Shown piece by piece: positions 1 through 6,331 of a DNA stretch of 8,005 nucleotides. The DNA is taken from positions 1 to 8,005 of the forward strand of contig ONYB01000204.1 of NCBI GenBank assembly GCA_900321895.1, read 5' to 3'. The notes under the pieces were generated by a model. The model was not told the origin of the DNA and made no database searches. It worked only from the letters and a program-made list of their open reading frames with translations. This DNA is from an uncultured Brachyspira sp. GTDB taxonomy: Bacteria > Cyanobacteriota > Vampirovibrionia > Gastranaerophilales > Gastranaerophilaceae. Position 1 is the first letter of the stretch; the number at the start of each line of letters is the position of its first letter. A program made the position numbers and the translations under genes.

Positions 1-1154
1 ATGACAAAATGAGTGAATGCGGCGATTATCCTGTATTCAAGCACTACGACTACAAGGGCGAGGACGTTACACACTTCGCAAACCTAGACTGCCAAACTCC
101 TTACTATTTTGTATATTTAGAAAACGGAACTTTCAACAAACCTGTAATCGAATATTTTATAAATTACATGCAAGAACTTCAAAAAGATTACAATTTTGAC
201 GGTTTTAGAGTTGACCACATCGATCACATCGTTGACAAGGTTTCCGAAAAAGACGGAATTCCAATCAGCTACCGAGCTCCAAGAGTTGTTTTGGGCAAAC
301 TTAATTCAACAATGAAATCAAAAATCCCGTATTTTGGCACACTTGCCGAATACATGCTTTGGGATAACTTCTTAAAAGAATATCATGAAGATATGAATTT
401 TGACCTGCTTTGGGGCAACGACATCGTAAGCCAACAGAACAAAACCCCTGAAGTTATCACAGAGGACAACCAAAATCTTACGAATTACAACATCAATTTC
501 AAAGAGGGTGACAGATTATCTATTCTAAAAACCTACAACAATCAAGACGGTGAATTCCAAGCAATCGACCAATATCCGGGGCAACTCACGGCAGAAGGTG
601 CTTTATTCAAATGGGCAAAATACAAACTTTTATCCGGTGGCAAATATGCACAACGTCCTGTTTTATACCTTGACGGTGATGAAAGCTTTACAAAACGCGG
701 CACAGAAAGCGTTATCGGAGAAGAAATGTCTTTAGTCAGAGAAAAAAATTACGAGTTCTTTGAAAAATTCGACGCAATAGACAGATTTGTAAAATCGCAA
801 CCGATTATAACTGACGGCGAAGCTCAAATTATGACGCAAGATGAGGACGGTTTTGCAGTTTGGATGATTTCAAAAGAACCGCTCAAAAAAGCATTCTTGG
901 TGGTATCAAATTACCACTACCCGACTGAATTTGTAACAATCAACGAAAACGGAGAAAGCCGCCAAGAATGGCGAAAAGGTCAGCCGATTTTCAACAAAGA
1001 AATCAAACTTCCTACTGATTTTACGGTTCTCTCCGAATACGTCATTAAAGACAAACGATACTCCCCGCAGTATTTTGAAAACCCTAAAACAGAATTGAGT
1101 TTTGAAGAACTAAAACCTTCTGAATTCAGAATTTTTGCTATGCAAAAAATGTAA
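1..1154 (+). CDS. Alpha-amylase family (GH13) glycoside hydrolase, 5' end cut off by the window
   Basis: The frame is open to the left edge, so the ATG at 9 is probably internal and the N-terminal part, including GH13 region I, lies outside. Counting from that ATG, region II is GFRVDHIDH at 65-73 with nucleophile Asp69. Region III is LAEYML at 112-117 with acid/base Glu114. Region IV is NNQD at 177-180 with Asp180. A C-terminal beta-rich part (about 265-380) resembles the domain that follows the GH13 barrel. The family cleaves or transfers alpha-glucosidic bonds in starch- or glycogen-like glucans. No substrate can be assigned from this fragment. Region IV normally reads NHD, and here Gln replaces the substrate-contacting His, so specificity or activity may differ. 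A strong terminator follows and separates the gene from nusB. The family call is fairly sure; the subfamily is unknown. Confidence 0.8.
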   Translation, partial: DKMSECGDYPVFKHYDYKGEDVTHFANLDCQTPYYFVYLENGTFNKPVIEYFINYMQELQKDYNFDGFRVDHIDHIVDKVSEKDGIPISYRAPRVVLGKLNSTMKSKIPYFGTLAEYMLWDNFLKEYHEDMNFDLLWGNDIVSQQNKTPEVITEDNQNLTNYNINFKEGDRLSILKTYNNQDGEFQAIDQYPGQLTAEGALFKWAKYKLLSGGKYAQRPVLYLDGDESFTKRGTESVIGEEMSLVREKNYEFFEKFDAIDRFVKSQPIITDGEAQIMTQDEDGFAVWMISKEPLKKAFLVVSNYHYPTEFVTINENGESRQEWRKGQPIFNKEIKLPTDFTVLSEYVIKDKRYSPQYFENPKTELSFEELKPSEFRIFAMQKM

Positions 1155-1173
1155 TAGGTTTGATGTAATTTTT

Positions 1174-1217
1174 AAAAATTCTGCGGCAAGCCAAAACTCT
1201 TGTCGTAGAATTTTTTT
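1174..1217 (+). terminator. Rho-independent terminator of the GH13 gene
   Basis: The left arm at 1174-1190 (AAAAATTCTGCGGCAAG) pairs with the right arm at 1199-1215 over 17 positions, including two G-U pairs, around an 8-nt loop. Seven T residues (1211-1217) end it. It lies 19 bp after the stop codon and would isolate the upstream gene from nusB. Confidence 0.85.
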
Positions 1218-1263
1218 CATGATACATTAACCTTGTTACACGTAAAAAATAATGAGGTAAAAT

Positions 1264-1923
1264 ATGCAAGCCCGCAGAGCAGCCAGAGAATTGGCATTTA
1301 TATTATTTTCACAATTTGATAAAAAAATTACAAATTACACAAAAGACGATTTAAAAGATATTATTATTAAATCTGTCAGAATTTTGACAAGCAGTGCAAG
1401 CGATGAAATGAAAATCGCACTCGGTGCTTTAGTCGATATGAAAAACAGAATTGACGACTACGAAGCTGAACACGAAACAAATTTGAACAGACCTATCGGA
1501 GTTGCAAACGTTCCTGTTCCGTTACCGATGACATCTGATATGACAGGAAGAATTGAACAGATGATTGACATTGCCGAAAAAGCAATGTTGGCTTTAGAAA
1601 TTGCAGAATTTACAACTCTCGATTCTCAAAGCGACGTTAAAGATTTCGCAATAAAAATTGCTGAAACTTTCCAACAAAATCACCAAGAAGTTGACAACAT
1701 TATCCAAAAACACGCAAAAAATTGGGATTTGGGCAGATTGGTAAAAATGGACAAAGATATTTTGAGAATTGCTATCGTCGAACTTTTATACATAAAAGAT
1801 ACACCGATGAAAGTTGTAGTTGACGAAGCTTTAGAACTCGCTAAAAAATATTCAACAGATGACAGTGCCGCTTTTATCAACGGAATTTTGGCAAAAGTTA
1901 TTGTTGAAAACGGACTTAAATAA
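1264..1923 (+). CDS. nusB: Transcription antitermination factor NusB, long cyanobacterial-type form
   Basis: NusB binds boxA RNA together with ribosomal protein S10 (NusE) and supports antitermination on rRNA operons in the cytoplasm. The N-terminus MQARRAARELAFILFSQ matches the first NusB helix with its basic RNA-contacting residues. The C-terminal block from Trp154 to about residue 212 has the family pattern, including ILRIAIVELLY (166-176) and FINGILAKV (204-212). At 219 residues it is much longer than the usual 130-150. The extra length lies between about 40 and 125, includes a Pro-rich stretch near 77-89, and is typical of cyanobacterial NusB as I know them. The ATG at 1264 is chosen because GAGG (1254-1257) lies 6 nt upstream and the family N-terminus begins here. 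ftsY starts 2 bp after the stop, so the two are almost certainly co-transcribed. Confidence 0.93.
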   Translation: MQARRAARELAFILFSQFDKKITNYTKDDLKDIIIKSVRILTSSASDEMKIALGALVDMKNRIDDYEAEHETNLNRPIGVANVPVPLPMTSDMTGRIEQMIDIAEKAMLALEIAEFTTLDSQSDVKDFAIKIAETFQQNHQEVDNIIQKHAKNWDLGRLVKMDKDILRIAIVELLYIKDTPMKVVVDEALELAKKYSTDDSAAFINGILAKVIVENGLK

Positions 1924-1925
1924 TT

Positions 1926-2840
1926 ATGTTTAAATTCTTTTCAGACGGATTAAATAATCTGAAAAATGCAGTGTCTAACACTGCACAAGCACTTGTAGGC
2001 AATGTTGTTAACACAGTCGAGCAAGAAGAGGAATTTTCGGAATTCGTGCTGGACGACATGGAAGATTTACTTATAAGTGCGGATTTGGGTGTGAATTATG
2101 CCGCAGAACTTGTGGATAAATTGAGAAATCAGGCAAAAATAAAACCGTCTGAAGTGAAAGAATATTTAAAGACCGAATTTTCAAAAATATTGGAAACTGC
2201 GGGTAGCAACGAACTAAACTATACCGAAAATGCCTTGAATATATACTTTATCACAGGTGTAAACGGTGCTGGCAAAACTACCTTAATCGGAAAACTTGCC
2301 TACAAATTCAAAAATGCAGGCAAAAAAGTTCTGATTGCGGCAGGCGACACCTTCCGAGCAGCTGCCGAAGAACAACTCGACATCTGGTCAAAACGTGCAG
2401 GGGCAAACATTGTTCGTCGTGACAAAGCCGATCCGGCCTCCATCGTTTATGAGGCAATTCAAAAAGCCAAAAATGAAAACTATGACGTAATTTTGATAGA
2501 CACGGCAGGCAGATTACAGAACAAGTTCAACCTTATGGAAGAACTTTCAAAAATCAAATCCGTTATCGACAAAAACGCTCCGGAAAGCCTGAGAGAATGT
2601 ATGCTTGTGTTGGATGCAAACACAGGACAAAACGGCTTGCAACAGGCAAAAGTTTTCACGGAAGCCGTAAACGTTACCTCTGTCGCACTCACAAAACTTG
2701 ACGGTTCAGCCAAAGGAGCTATTGTTTTGGCTGTCGCAAAAGAAATGAATCTTCCGGTAAAACTCGTCGGTGTCGGCGAAAAAATGGAAGATTTAAAAAC
2801 CTTCGACAAAAACGAGTTTATTGAAGCTTTATTTAATTAA
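1926..2840 (+). CDS. ftsY: Signal recognition particle receptor FtsY
   Basis: FtsY is the membrane-associated GTPase that receives SRP-bound ribosomes and passes nascent membrane proteins to the Sec translocon. Residues 1-100 form a short amphipathic N-terminus and the helical N domain (acidic EQEEEF at 32-37). The G domain follows, with P-loop GVNGAGKT (111-118), DTFRAAA (141-147), DTAGR (192-196), TKLD (256-259) and GVGEKMEDL (282-290). At 304 residues it is the compact form lacking the long acidic A domain of E. coli. Small departures from the commonest motifs are Leu120 where TTT is usual after the P-loop, and KGA rather than KGG at 263-265. No good ribosome binding site precedes the ATG, so translation is probably coupled to nusB. 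The paralogue Ffh is excluded because there is no C-terminal Met-rich M domain. Confidence 0.95.
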   Translation: MFKFFSDGLNNLKNAVSNTAQALVGNVVNTVEQEEEFSEFVLDDMEDLLISADLGVNYAAELVDKLRNQAKIKPSEVKEYLKTEFSKILETAGSNELNYTENALNIYFITGVNGAGKTTLIGKLAYKFKNAGKKVLIAAGDTFRAAAEEQLDIWSKRAGANIVRRDKADPASIVYEAIQKAKNENYDVILIDTAGRLQNKFNLMEELSKIKSVIDKNAPESLRECMLVLDANTGQNGLQQAKVFTEAVNVTSVALTKLDGSAKGAIVLAVAKEMNLPVKLVGVGEKMEDLKTFDKNEFIEALFN

Positions 2841-2851
2841 AATTTCACACA

Positions 2852-2877
2852 AAAAAAGGCTCAAATGAGCCTTTTTT
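2852..2877. terminator. Bidirectional terminator between converging ftsY and fabZ
   Basis: GGCTCA (2858-2863) and TGAGCC (2866-2871) form the stem. Six A (2852-2857) on the left and six T (2872-2877) on the right extend it. The symmetric A-stem-T layout gives a U-run on either strand, so one 26-bp element can end both the ftsY transcript (stop 12 bp away) and the lpxD-lpxC-fabZ transcript (stop 20 bp away). Confidence 0.9.
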
Positions 2878-2896
2878 AATATTCAACAATTTCGGC

Positions 2897-3343
2897 TTAT
2901 TTCAAAGCGAAAGTCATATCAACTTCAACACAAGTTTTGCCGTCAACAGAACCTTTACCGTGAGCCTTGCAGATCGGGCCTTTAACTTTTGTAAGTTCAA
3001 TTTCCATATCAAATCTGTCCCCCGGACGAACAATATTTTTAAATCTTACACCGTCAATTCCTGCATAAAGAGTCAATTTACCTTTGTATTCAGGCATTGT
3101 CATCAACACAGGTGCTGAACATTGTGCCAAAGCTTCCAACTGCAAAACCCCGGGCATAATTGGGTTTCCAGGAAAGTGACCTTGGAAAAACTGTTCGTTC
3201 ATTGTCATATTTTTGTAGCCTTTTGCATATTTTCCCGGAACACATTCCGTAATTCTGTCAACTAACAAAAACGGAAAACGGTGAGGAATCATTTCCATAA
3301 TTTGCATTGTGTCAAAACTCAATACTTCTTTTTCTTCTGTCAT
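2897..3343 (-). CDS. fabZ: 3-hydroxyacyl-[ACP] dehydratase FabZ
   Basis: FabZ removes water from 3-hydroxyacyl-ACP in fatty acid elongation. It competes with the lipid A pathway for hydroxymyristoyl-ACP, which explains its place beside lpxC and lpxD. The 148 residues form a single hot-dog fold. MIPHRFPFLLVDR (18-30) is the family's entry motif, and HFPGNPIMPG (56-65) carries catalytic His56. Glu70 in VLQLEALAQ is the second catalytic residue. Length is normal. The start is supported by AAGGAGA (complement of 3351-3357) 7-8 nt upstream. lpxC ends 22 bp upstream, and fabZ is the last gene before the terminator. FabA is unlikely given the motif form and the lpx context. Confidence 0.96.
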   Translation of the reverse strand: MTEEKEVLSFDTMQIMEMIPHRFPFLLVDRITECVPGKYAKGYKNMTMNEQFFQGHFPGNPIMPGVLQLEALAQCSAPVLMTMPEYKGKLTLYAGIDGVRFKNIVRPGDRFDMEIELTKVKGPICKAHGKGSVDGKTCVEVDMTFALK

Positions 3344-3365
3344 TTAAAATTCTCCTTATATTTTT

Positions 3366-4181
3366 TTATTTGCATTCAATTAATTTATCTTTCAACATTT
3401 TGGCAACTTTGATATGAACGGCATGCCCTGCTTCTTTTGCAAGAATTTGACATCTCATATCAAGCGGATTTACTCCTGTAAGATAAAAATCCCCAACCAA
3501 ATCCAAAAGTTTATGTTTAACAGGCTCTTTTTCTGAACGAAGATTTGTTGTGTAACCCTCATCCTTCAAGCCAATAGTATTTTCAACGGTTACACCTTGT
3601 GCAAAGCCTAAAAGTTGAAACTTTTTTAAATCCTTATAAAACCCGAAAGTTCTTGCTTCTATAATTTCTTCCTGATTTTTCGGATTGTAATTTACAAAAC
3701 AACTTTTCAAATCAGGATGAGCATAATTTACAGCATAAGAAATAAACAATTCATCCGAAGGAAGCACAACCAAACTGGTTTTACCATTGATATAATAAAC
3801 AGGCTCTTTCACGGTATATTTTTGAGGCTTGTGAAATAAAGGTTTATCAATTCCTGCATCCTTAAAAAGTTCAACCCACTGTTTTGAACTACCGTCAAGT
3901 ATAGGAACTTCGATTTCATCCAAACAAATATCAAGCGAATCAATTCCACAAAATGCCATTGCCGCGTTCAAATGTTCGCAAAGCATTGCCTTGCCTTTGT
4001 TTTTACCCAAAACTACACAATGCTCTGTAGAAACAACATTTTCCGCTTTAGCCTCAAACTCTTCTCCATTCTGAAAATATCGAACTTTACCGGTTGTAGA
4101 AGGATAAAATTTCACCGTACACGGCTTATTTTTCATCAAGCCGTTGCCTGTTATTTGAATTTCTTTTTTTAGTGTTACCAT
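3366..4181 (-). CDS. lpxC: UDP-3-O-acyl-N-acetylglucosamine deacetylase LpxC
   Basis: LpxC is the zinc-dependent deacetylase that makes the committed step of lipid A synthesis. By family comparison the zinc ligands are His70 (in CEHLNAAM), His223 and Asp227 (in KHKLLD, 222-227). Glu69 is the general base and His253 (AGHAV) the second catalytic residue. ARTFGF (176-181) is the conserved segment of the second domain. At 271 residues it is slightly short but full length, as in other phyla. The start gives the usual MVTLKKEIQITGNG opening; an in-frame stop lies ten codons upstream. No Shine-Dalgarno is close to the ATG. The nearest AAGGAG (complement of 4237-4242) is 55 nt away beyond a hairpin (see the 4197-4230 entry). 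lpxD ends 73 bp upstream, and fabZ follows after 22 bp. Confidence 0.95.
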   Translation of the reverse strand: MVTLKKEIQITGNGLMKNKPCTVKFYPSTTGKVRYFQNGEEFEAKAENVVSTEHCVVLGKNKGKAMLCEHLNAAMAFCGIDSLDICLDEIEVPILDGSSKQWVELFKDAGIDKPLFHKPQKYTVKEPVYYINGKTSLVVLPSDELFISYAVNYAHPDLKSCFVNYNPKNQEEIIEARTFGFYKDLKKFQLLGFAQGVTVENTIGLKDEGYTTNLRSEKEPVKHKLLDLVGDFYLTGVNPLDMRCQILAKEAGHAVHIKVAKMLKDKLIECK

Positions 4182-4196
4182 AATTATTTTTGAATA

Positions 4197-4230
4197 GGTT
4201 GAAAAGCCTTATTAACAAAACTTTTCAACC
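4197..4230 (-). promoter_or_regulatory. Hairpin in the lpxC leader
   Basis: GGTTGAAAAG (4197-4206) and CTTTTCAACC (4221-4230) are perfect 10-bp complementary arms with a 14-nt loop. In the lpxC mRNA the hairpin ends 15 nt before the start codon. No U-run follows on the minus strand, so it does not look like a terminator. It could stabilise the message, or bring the distant AAGGAG nearer to the start (effective distance about 21 nt). Its right arm is also the first unit of the octamer array beside it, so it may simply be part of that repeat. Confidence 0.5.
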
Positions 4231-4252
4231 CTTCAACTCCTTAACCTTTCAA
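4221..4252 (-). repeat. Degenerate 8-bp tandem repeat after the lpxD stop
   Basis: Read on the minus strand, starting 2 bp after the lpxD stop codon, there are four contiguous octamers: TTGAAAGG (4245-4252), TTAAGGAG (4237-4244), TTGAAGGG (4229-4236) and TTGAAAAG (4221-4228). A related TTAATAAG lies a few bases on, at 4208-4215. The shared pattern is about TTRARRRG. The same words recur at 5485-5505 and 7701-7721. Confidence 0.65.
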
Positions 4253-4254
4253 AT

Positions 4255-5343
4255 TTATTGATGTTCCTGTTCAAAAACTTTCAACATCGGCTCATATTTT
4301 CTGAATTTTGCAAAAATATCTTGAGCATCTTTCATTGTTTTCAACTGTTTGATAAATTCTTTTCTCGGAACAGCCGGAATACCAACGATGATTGATTTTT
4401 CAGGGAATGATTTTGTAACACCGGCTTTAGCAGTAACGATTGAATCAGAACCGATTTCAATGTGATCAGCAAGTCCTGCTTGACCTGCTATAACAACTCT
4501 GTCACCGATTACACAGCTACCCGCAATACCTACTTGAGAAACGATTAAACAACCGCTACCGACTCTACAGTTGTGACCAATCATTACAAGGTCATCTATT
4601 TTTGTATTGTCACCAATAGTTGTATTTTCGATTGTACCCCTGTCGATTGCAGTATTAGCACCGATTTCAACGTTATTACCGATTACAACAGAACCGATTG
4701 AAGGAATTTTGAAAATAACTTGTTTAATATTTTCTTCCTTAATAGCCCCTTCTTTTCTTGCCTGTTCGATATTATCAGGATTTTCAGTCACAAAACTGAA
4801 ACCGTCAGCCCCAAGCGAAACTCCGTGATGAAGAATTACGTCGTTGCCAACTTTAACTCTATCGCCAATATTTACACCTGCGTGGAAGAAACAGTTTTTA
4901 CCGATAACAGCTCCACCACCGATATAAGAATTAGCCAAAATTTTTGTATTATCACCGATTACAGCGTCGTGAGAAATTACAACATTCGGCCCGATTTGAA
5001 CATTTTCACCCAATTTAGCTGTTTCGTGAACTGTTGCTGTCGGGTGAACCCCTTGATTAACCTGAGGTGCAACATAAAAAAGATTCAACAATTTCATCAT
5101 AGCAAGACGAGGTCTTTCAACTTCGATAGTAGTAAACCCGTCAATCTGAACACCCAACGGAACCAAAGCTGCTTTTGCCTTTGATTTTGCAAGGTTTGCA
5201 ATCTCGTCTTCTCCAAGAGCCAAAGCCAAAGTGTTTTCATCAGCCAATAGTGGCGGTGCAATCTGCGAAATTTTCACATCAGCAGTTTTTGTAAGCATAC
5301 CGTCAACGATTTGCGAAATTTCTTCTACTGTAAATGTTTTCAT
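4255..5343 (-). CDS. lpxD: UDP-3-O-acylglucosamine N-acyltransferase LpxD
   Basis: LpxD transfers a second hydroxyacyl chain from ACP to the glucosamine nitrogen, the step after LpxC. Residues 1-95 are the uridine-binding N-terminal domain. Residues about 100-322 are left-handed beta-helix hexapeptide repeats of the [LIV]G-x4 type. A C-terminal helical tail (about 326-362) follows. His257 in MIGHNCRVG fits the catalytic His of the family, and GADGFSF (178-184) matches the acyl/nucleotide-contact loop. At 362 residues it is some 20 longer than E. coli LpxD; the extra part is a charged insertion at about 185-208. The ATG is preceded by AAGGAG (complement of 5355-5360), 11 nt away. It is the first gene of the lpxD-lpxC-fabZ run and lies 159 bp from rfaE2, across a repeat-filled gap. 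LpxA is excluded by the N-terminal domain and length. Confidence 0.95.
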   Translation of the reverse strand: MKTFTVEEISQIVDGMLTKTADVKISQIAPPLLADENTLALALGEDEIANLAKSKAKAALVPLGVQIDGFTTIEVERPRLAMMKLLNLFYVAPQVNQGVHPTATVHETAKLGENVQIGPNVVISHDAVIGDNTKILANSYIGGGAVIGKNCFFHAGVNIGDRVKVGNDVILHHGVSLGADGFSFVTENPDNIEQARKEGAIKEENIKQVIFKIPSIGSVVIGNNVEIGANTAIDRGTIENTTIGDNTKIDDLVMIGHNCRVGSGCLIVSQVGIAGSCVIGDRVVIAGQAGLADHIEIGSDSIVTAKAGVTKSFPEKSIIVGIPAVPRKEFIKQLKTMKDAQDIFAKFRKYEPMLKVFEQEHQ

Positions 5344-5382
5344 TTTATTCTATTCTCCTTATTTGATTGTTTTTTGTTGAAG

Positions 5383-5505
5383 TGAATAAGTAAATAAGTA
5401 AATTCGCCCTGTTCGGGCTCGTGAATAAGTTCTTTATGTTCGCTTCGCTCAATATTAGTATTGAATTAATGCCCCAAAATTGAACCTTTCACCTTTCACC
5501 TTTCA
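5383..5505. repeat. Composite intergenic repeat between rfaE2 and lpxD
   Basis: On the plus strand the gap begins with octamers TGAATAAG (5383-5390) and TAAATAAG (5391-5398), then TAAATTCG; TGAATAAG recurs at 5422-5429. Next come a small hairpin GCCCTGTTCGGGC (about 5406-5418) and TTCGCTTCGCTC (5439-5450), which is GAGCGAAGCGAA on the other strand. Three perfect copies of CCTTTCA (5485-5505) close it. The last copy contains the rfaE2 stop codon. Reverse-complemented, the order is TGAAAGG units, mini-hairpins, then CTTATTCA units, the same order as at 7701-7996. I see no convincing lpxD promoter here, so the lpx run may be read through from upstream or start within the repeat. Confidence 0.65.
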
Positions 5506-5973
5506 CTCTAAAGCCTTCCCCATTGCCTTAATTGTGTTTGTTGTGGATTTGCCCTCGACAAAGGTTATGAATTCCACTCGGGTGTTGTTTTTTTTCATAA
5601 TATCCGCTTCCGGAAGAGTTTCCATTGTATAATCCGCACCCTTTGTATAAACATCCGGTTTTATCTCATCAAGAAGATTTCTCGGGCTGTCCTCATCAAA
5701 AAGCACCACATAATCCACGCTTCTCAATGCACCCAATACTTCTGCTCTATCCAACTCTGTATTTATCGGTCTTGTTGGCCCTTTTATGGATTTTACGGAC
5801 TTATCAGAATTCAACAAAACTATACAATAATCCGCAAAACTTTTGGTTTTTTCAAGATATCTGACATGACCCACATGCAAAATATCAAAACACCCGTTTG
5901 TGCAAACTACTGTTTTACCTGCGTGGTGAATAGCATCCACCAAGGCTCTAACATCTTCTCTTTTGACTAACAT
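5503..5973 (-). CDS. rfaE2: D-glycero-beta-D-manno-heptose 1-phosphate adenylyltransferase RfaE2
   Basis: This nucleotidyltransferase adds AMP from ATP to heptose 1-phosphate, giving the ADP-heptose precursor used in the LPS inner core. It is the stand-alone form of the C-terminal half of E. coli HldE. In 156-residue numbering, TNGCFDILHVGH (25-36) carries the HxGH nucleotide-binding motif (His33, His36). GPTRPI (65-70), LDRAEVLGAL (74-83) and STTNTI (143-148) are also family-specific. I place the start at the ATG of 5973. The frame opens seven codons earlier at a TTG (5994), but AAGG lies 5 nt before the ATG, the family N-terminus fits, and a likely promoter (6007-6015) would leave almost no leader for the TTG. 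The stop lies inside a CCTTTCA repeat. The kinase partner RfaE1 is not in the window. Confidence 0.93.
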   Translation of the reverse strand: MLVKREDVRALVDAIHHAGKTVVCTNGCFDILHVGHVRYLEKTKSFADYCIVLLNSDKSVKSIKGPTRPINTELDRAEVLGALRSVDYVVLFDEDSPRNLLDEIKPDVYTKGADYTMETLPEADIMKKNNTRVEFITFVEGKSTTNTIKAMGKALE

Positions 5974-6006
5974 ATCCACCTTGTTTCTAAGCAATCTACC
6001 ACTAAT

Positions 6007-6015
6007 ATTTTACCA
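6007..6015 (-). promoter_or_regulatory. Possible extended -10 promoter for rfaE2
   Basis: On the minus strand TGGTAAAAT fits an extended -10 element (TGnTAnAAT). No good -35 box lies 17 bp upstream. Transcription would start near 6000, giving a leader of about 27 nt to the ATG at 5973. The flanking 5974-6084 is very AT-rich. It also holds a weak AAAGAGGCTTT hairpin followed by T-rich sequence on the minus strand, which might end the asd transcript. Confidence 0.4.
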
Positions 6016-6084
6016 AAAAAAACAAAGAAAAGCCTCTTTATTTAACAAAAAGTAATAATTAAAATAAAACAAATCTTAACTTTA

Positions 6085-6306
6085 TTATTTTTTGCTCAAA
6101 TTATCTATTTTAATTTGAAGTTCTCTCATACTACGTTCCAAAGGATATTCGGGACTAAGCATGTATATATATTGCTTTTCTTTTTCAAAAACGTCAAGCG
6201 GCTCTTCTAAAGGTAAGCCGCTTTTACCAATTTTTACAGCTGTTTTCGGGGTATTTTTAGCTACTCCGGAATTAGAAACTATTTTACCAATTCCTAGAAC
6301 TTTCAT
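6085..6306 (-). CDS. Small protein of unknown function (73 residues)
   Basis: I do not recognise this protein. It is supported as a gene by a clear AAAGGAGA ribosome binding site (AGGAG is the complement of 6317-6321, 10 nt from the ATG). It also lies 25 bp after the asd stop on the same strand, so the two are probably co-transcribed. The N-terminal 30 residues are Gly/Lys/Val-rich and basic (MKVLGIGKIV opening). The middle is Pro/Glu-rich (PLEEPLDVFEKEKQ, 32-45). The last 20 residues (ERSMRELQIKIDNL) look like an amphipathic, possibly coiled-coil helix. There is no signal peptide, membrane segment or Cys. It is probably a soluble protein. Confidence 0.7.
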   Translation of the reverse strand: MKVLGIGKIVSNSGVAKNTPKTAVKIGKSGLPLEEPLDVFEKEKQYIYMLSPEYPLERSMRELQIKIDNLSKK

Positions 6307-6331
6307 TTTTTATTTTCTCCTTTACAACGGA

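Noticed and set aside
9..11. ATG at 9 as the true start of the GH13 gene
   Set aside because: The frame is open to the window edge, there is no ribosome binding site, and GH13 region I would be missing. The gene clearly begins outside.
2480..2809. 109-codon open frame antisense to ftsY
   Set aside because: It lies wholly within the conserved GTPase coding sequence, is Ser/Phe-rich and has no supporting start signal.
4720..5184. 154-codon open frame antisense to lpxD
   Set aside because: It is fully inside lpxD, has an unusual Cys/Phe/Asn-rich composition and lacks a convincing ribosome binding site. It reflects the codon pattern of the hexapeptide repeats.
5974..5994. Upstream TTG start of rfaE2, adding seven residues
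   Set aside because: There is no ribosome binding site before the TTG, and a likely promoter sits almost on top of it. The ATG at 5973 has AAGG at good spacing and fits the family N-terminus.
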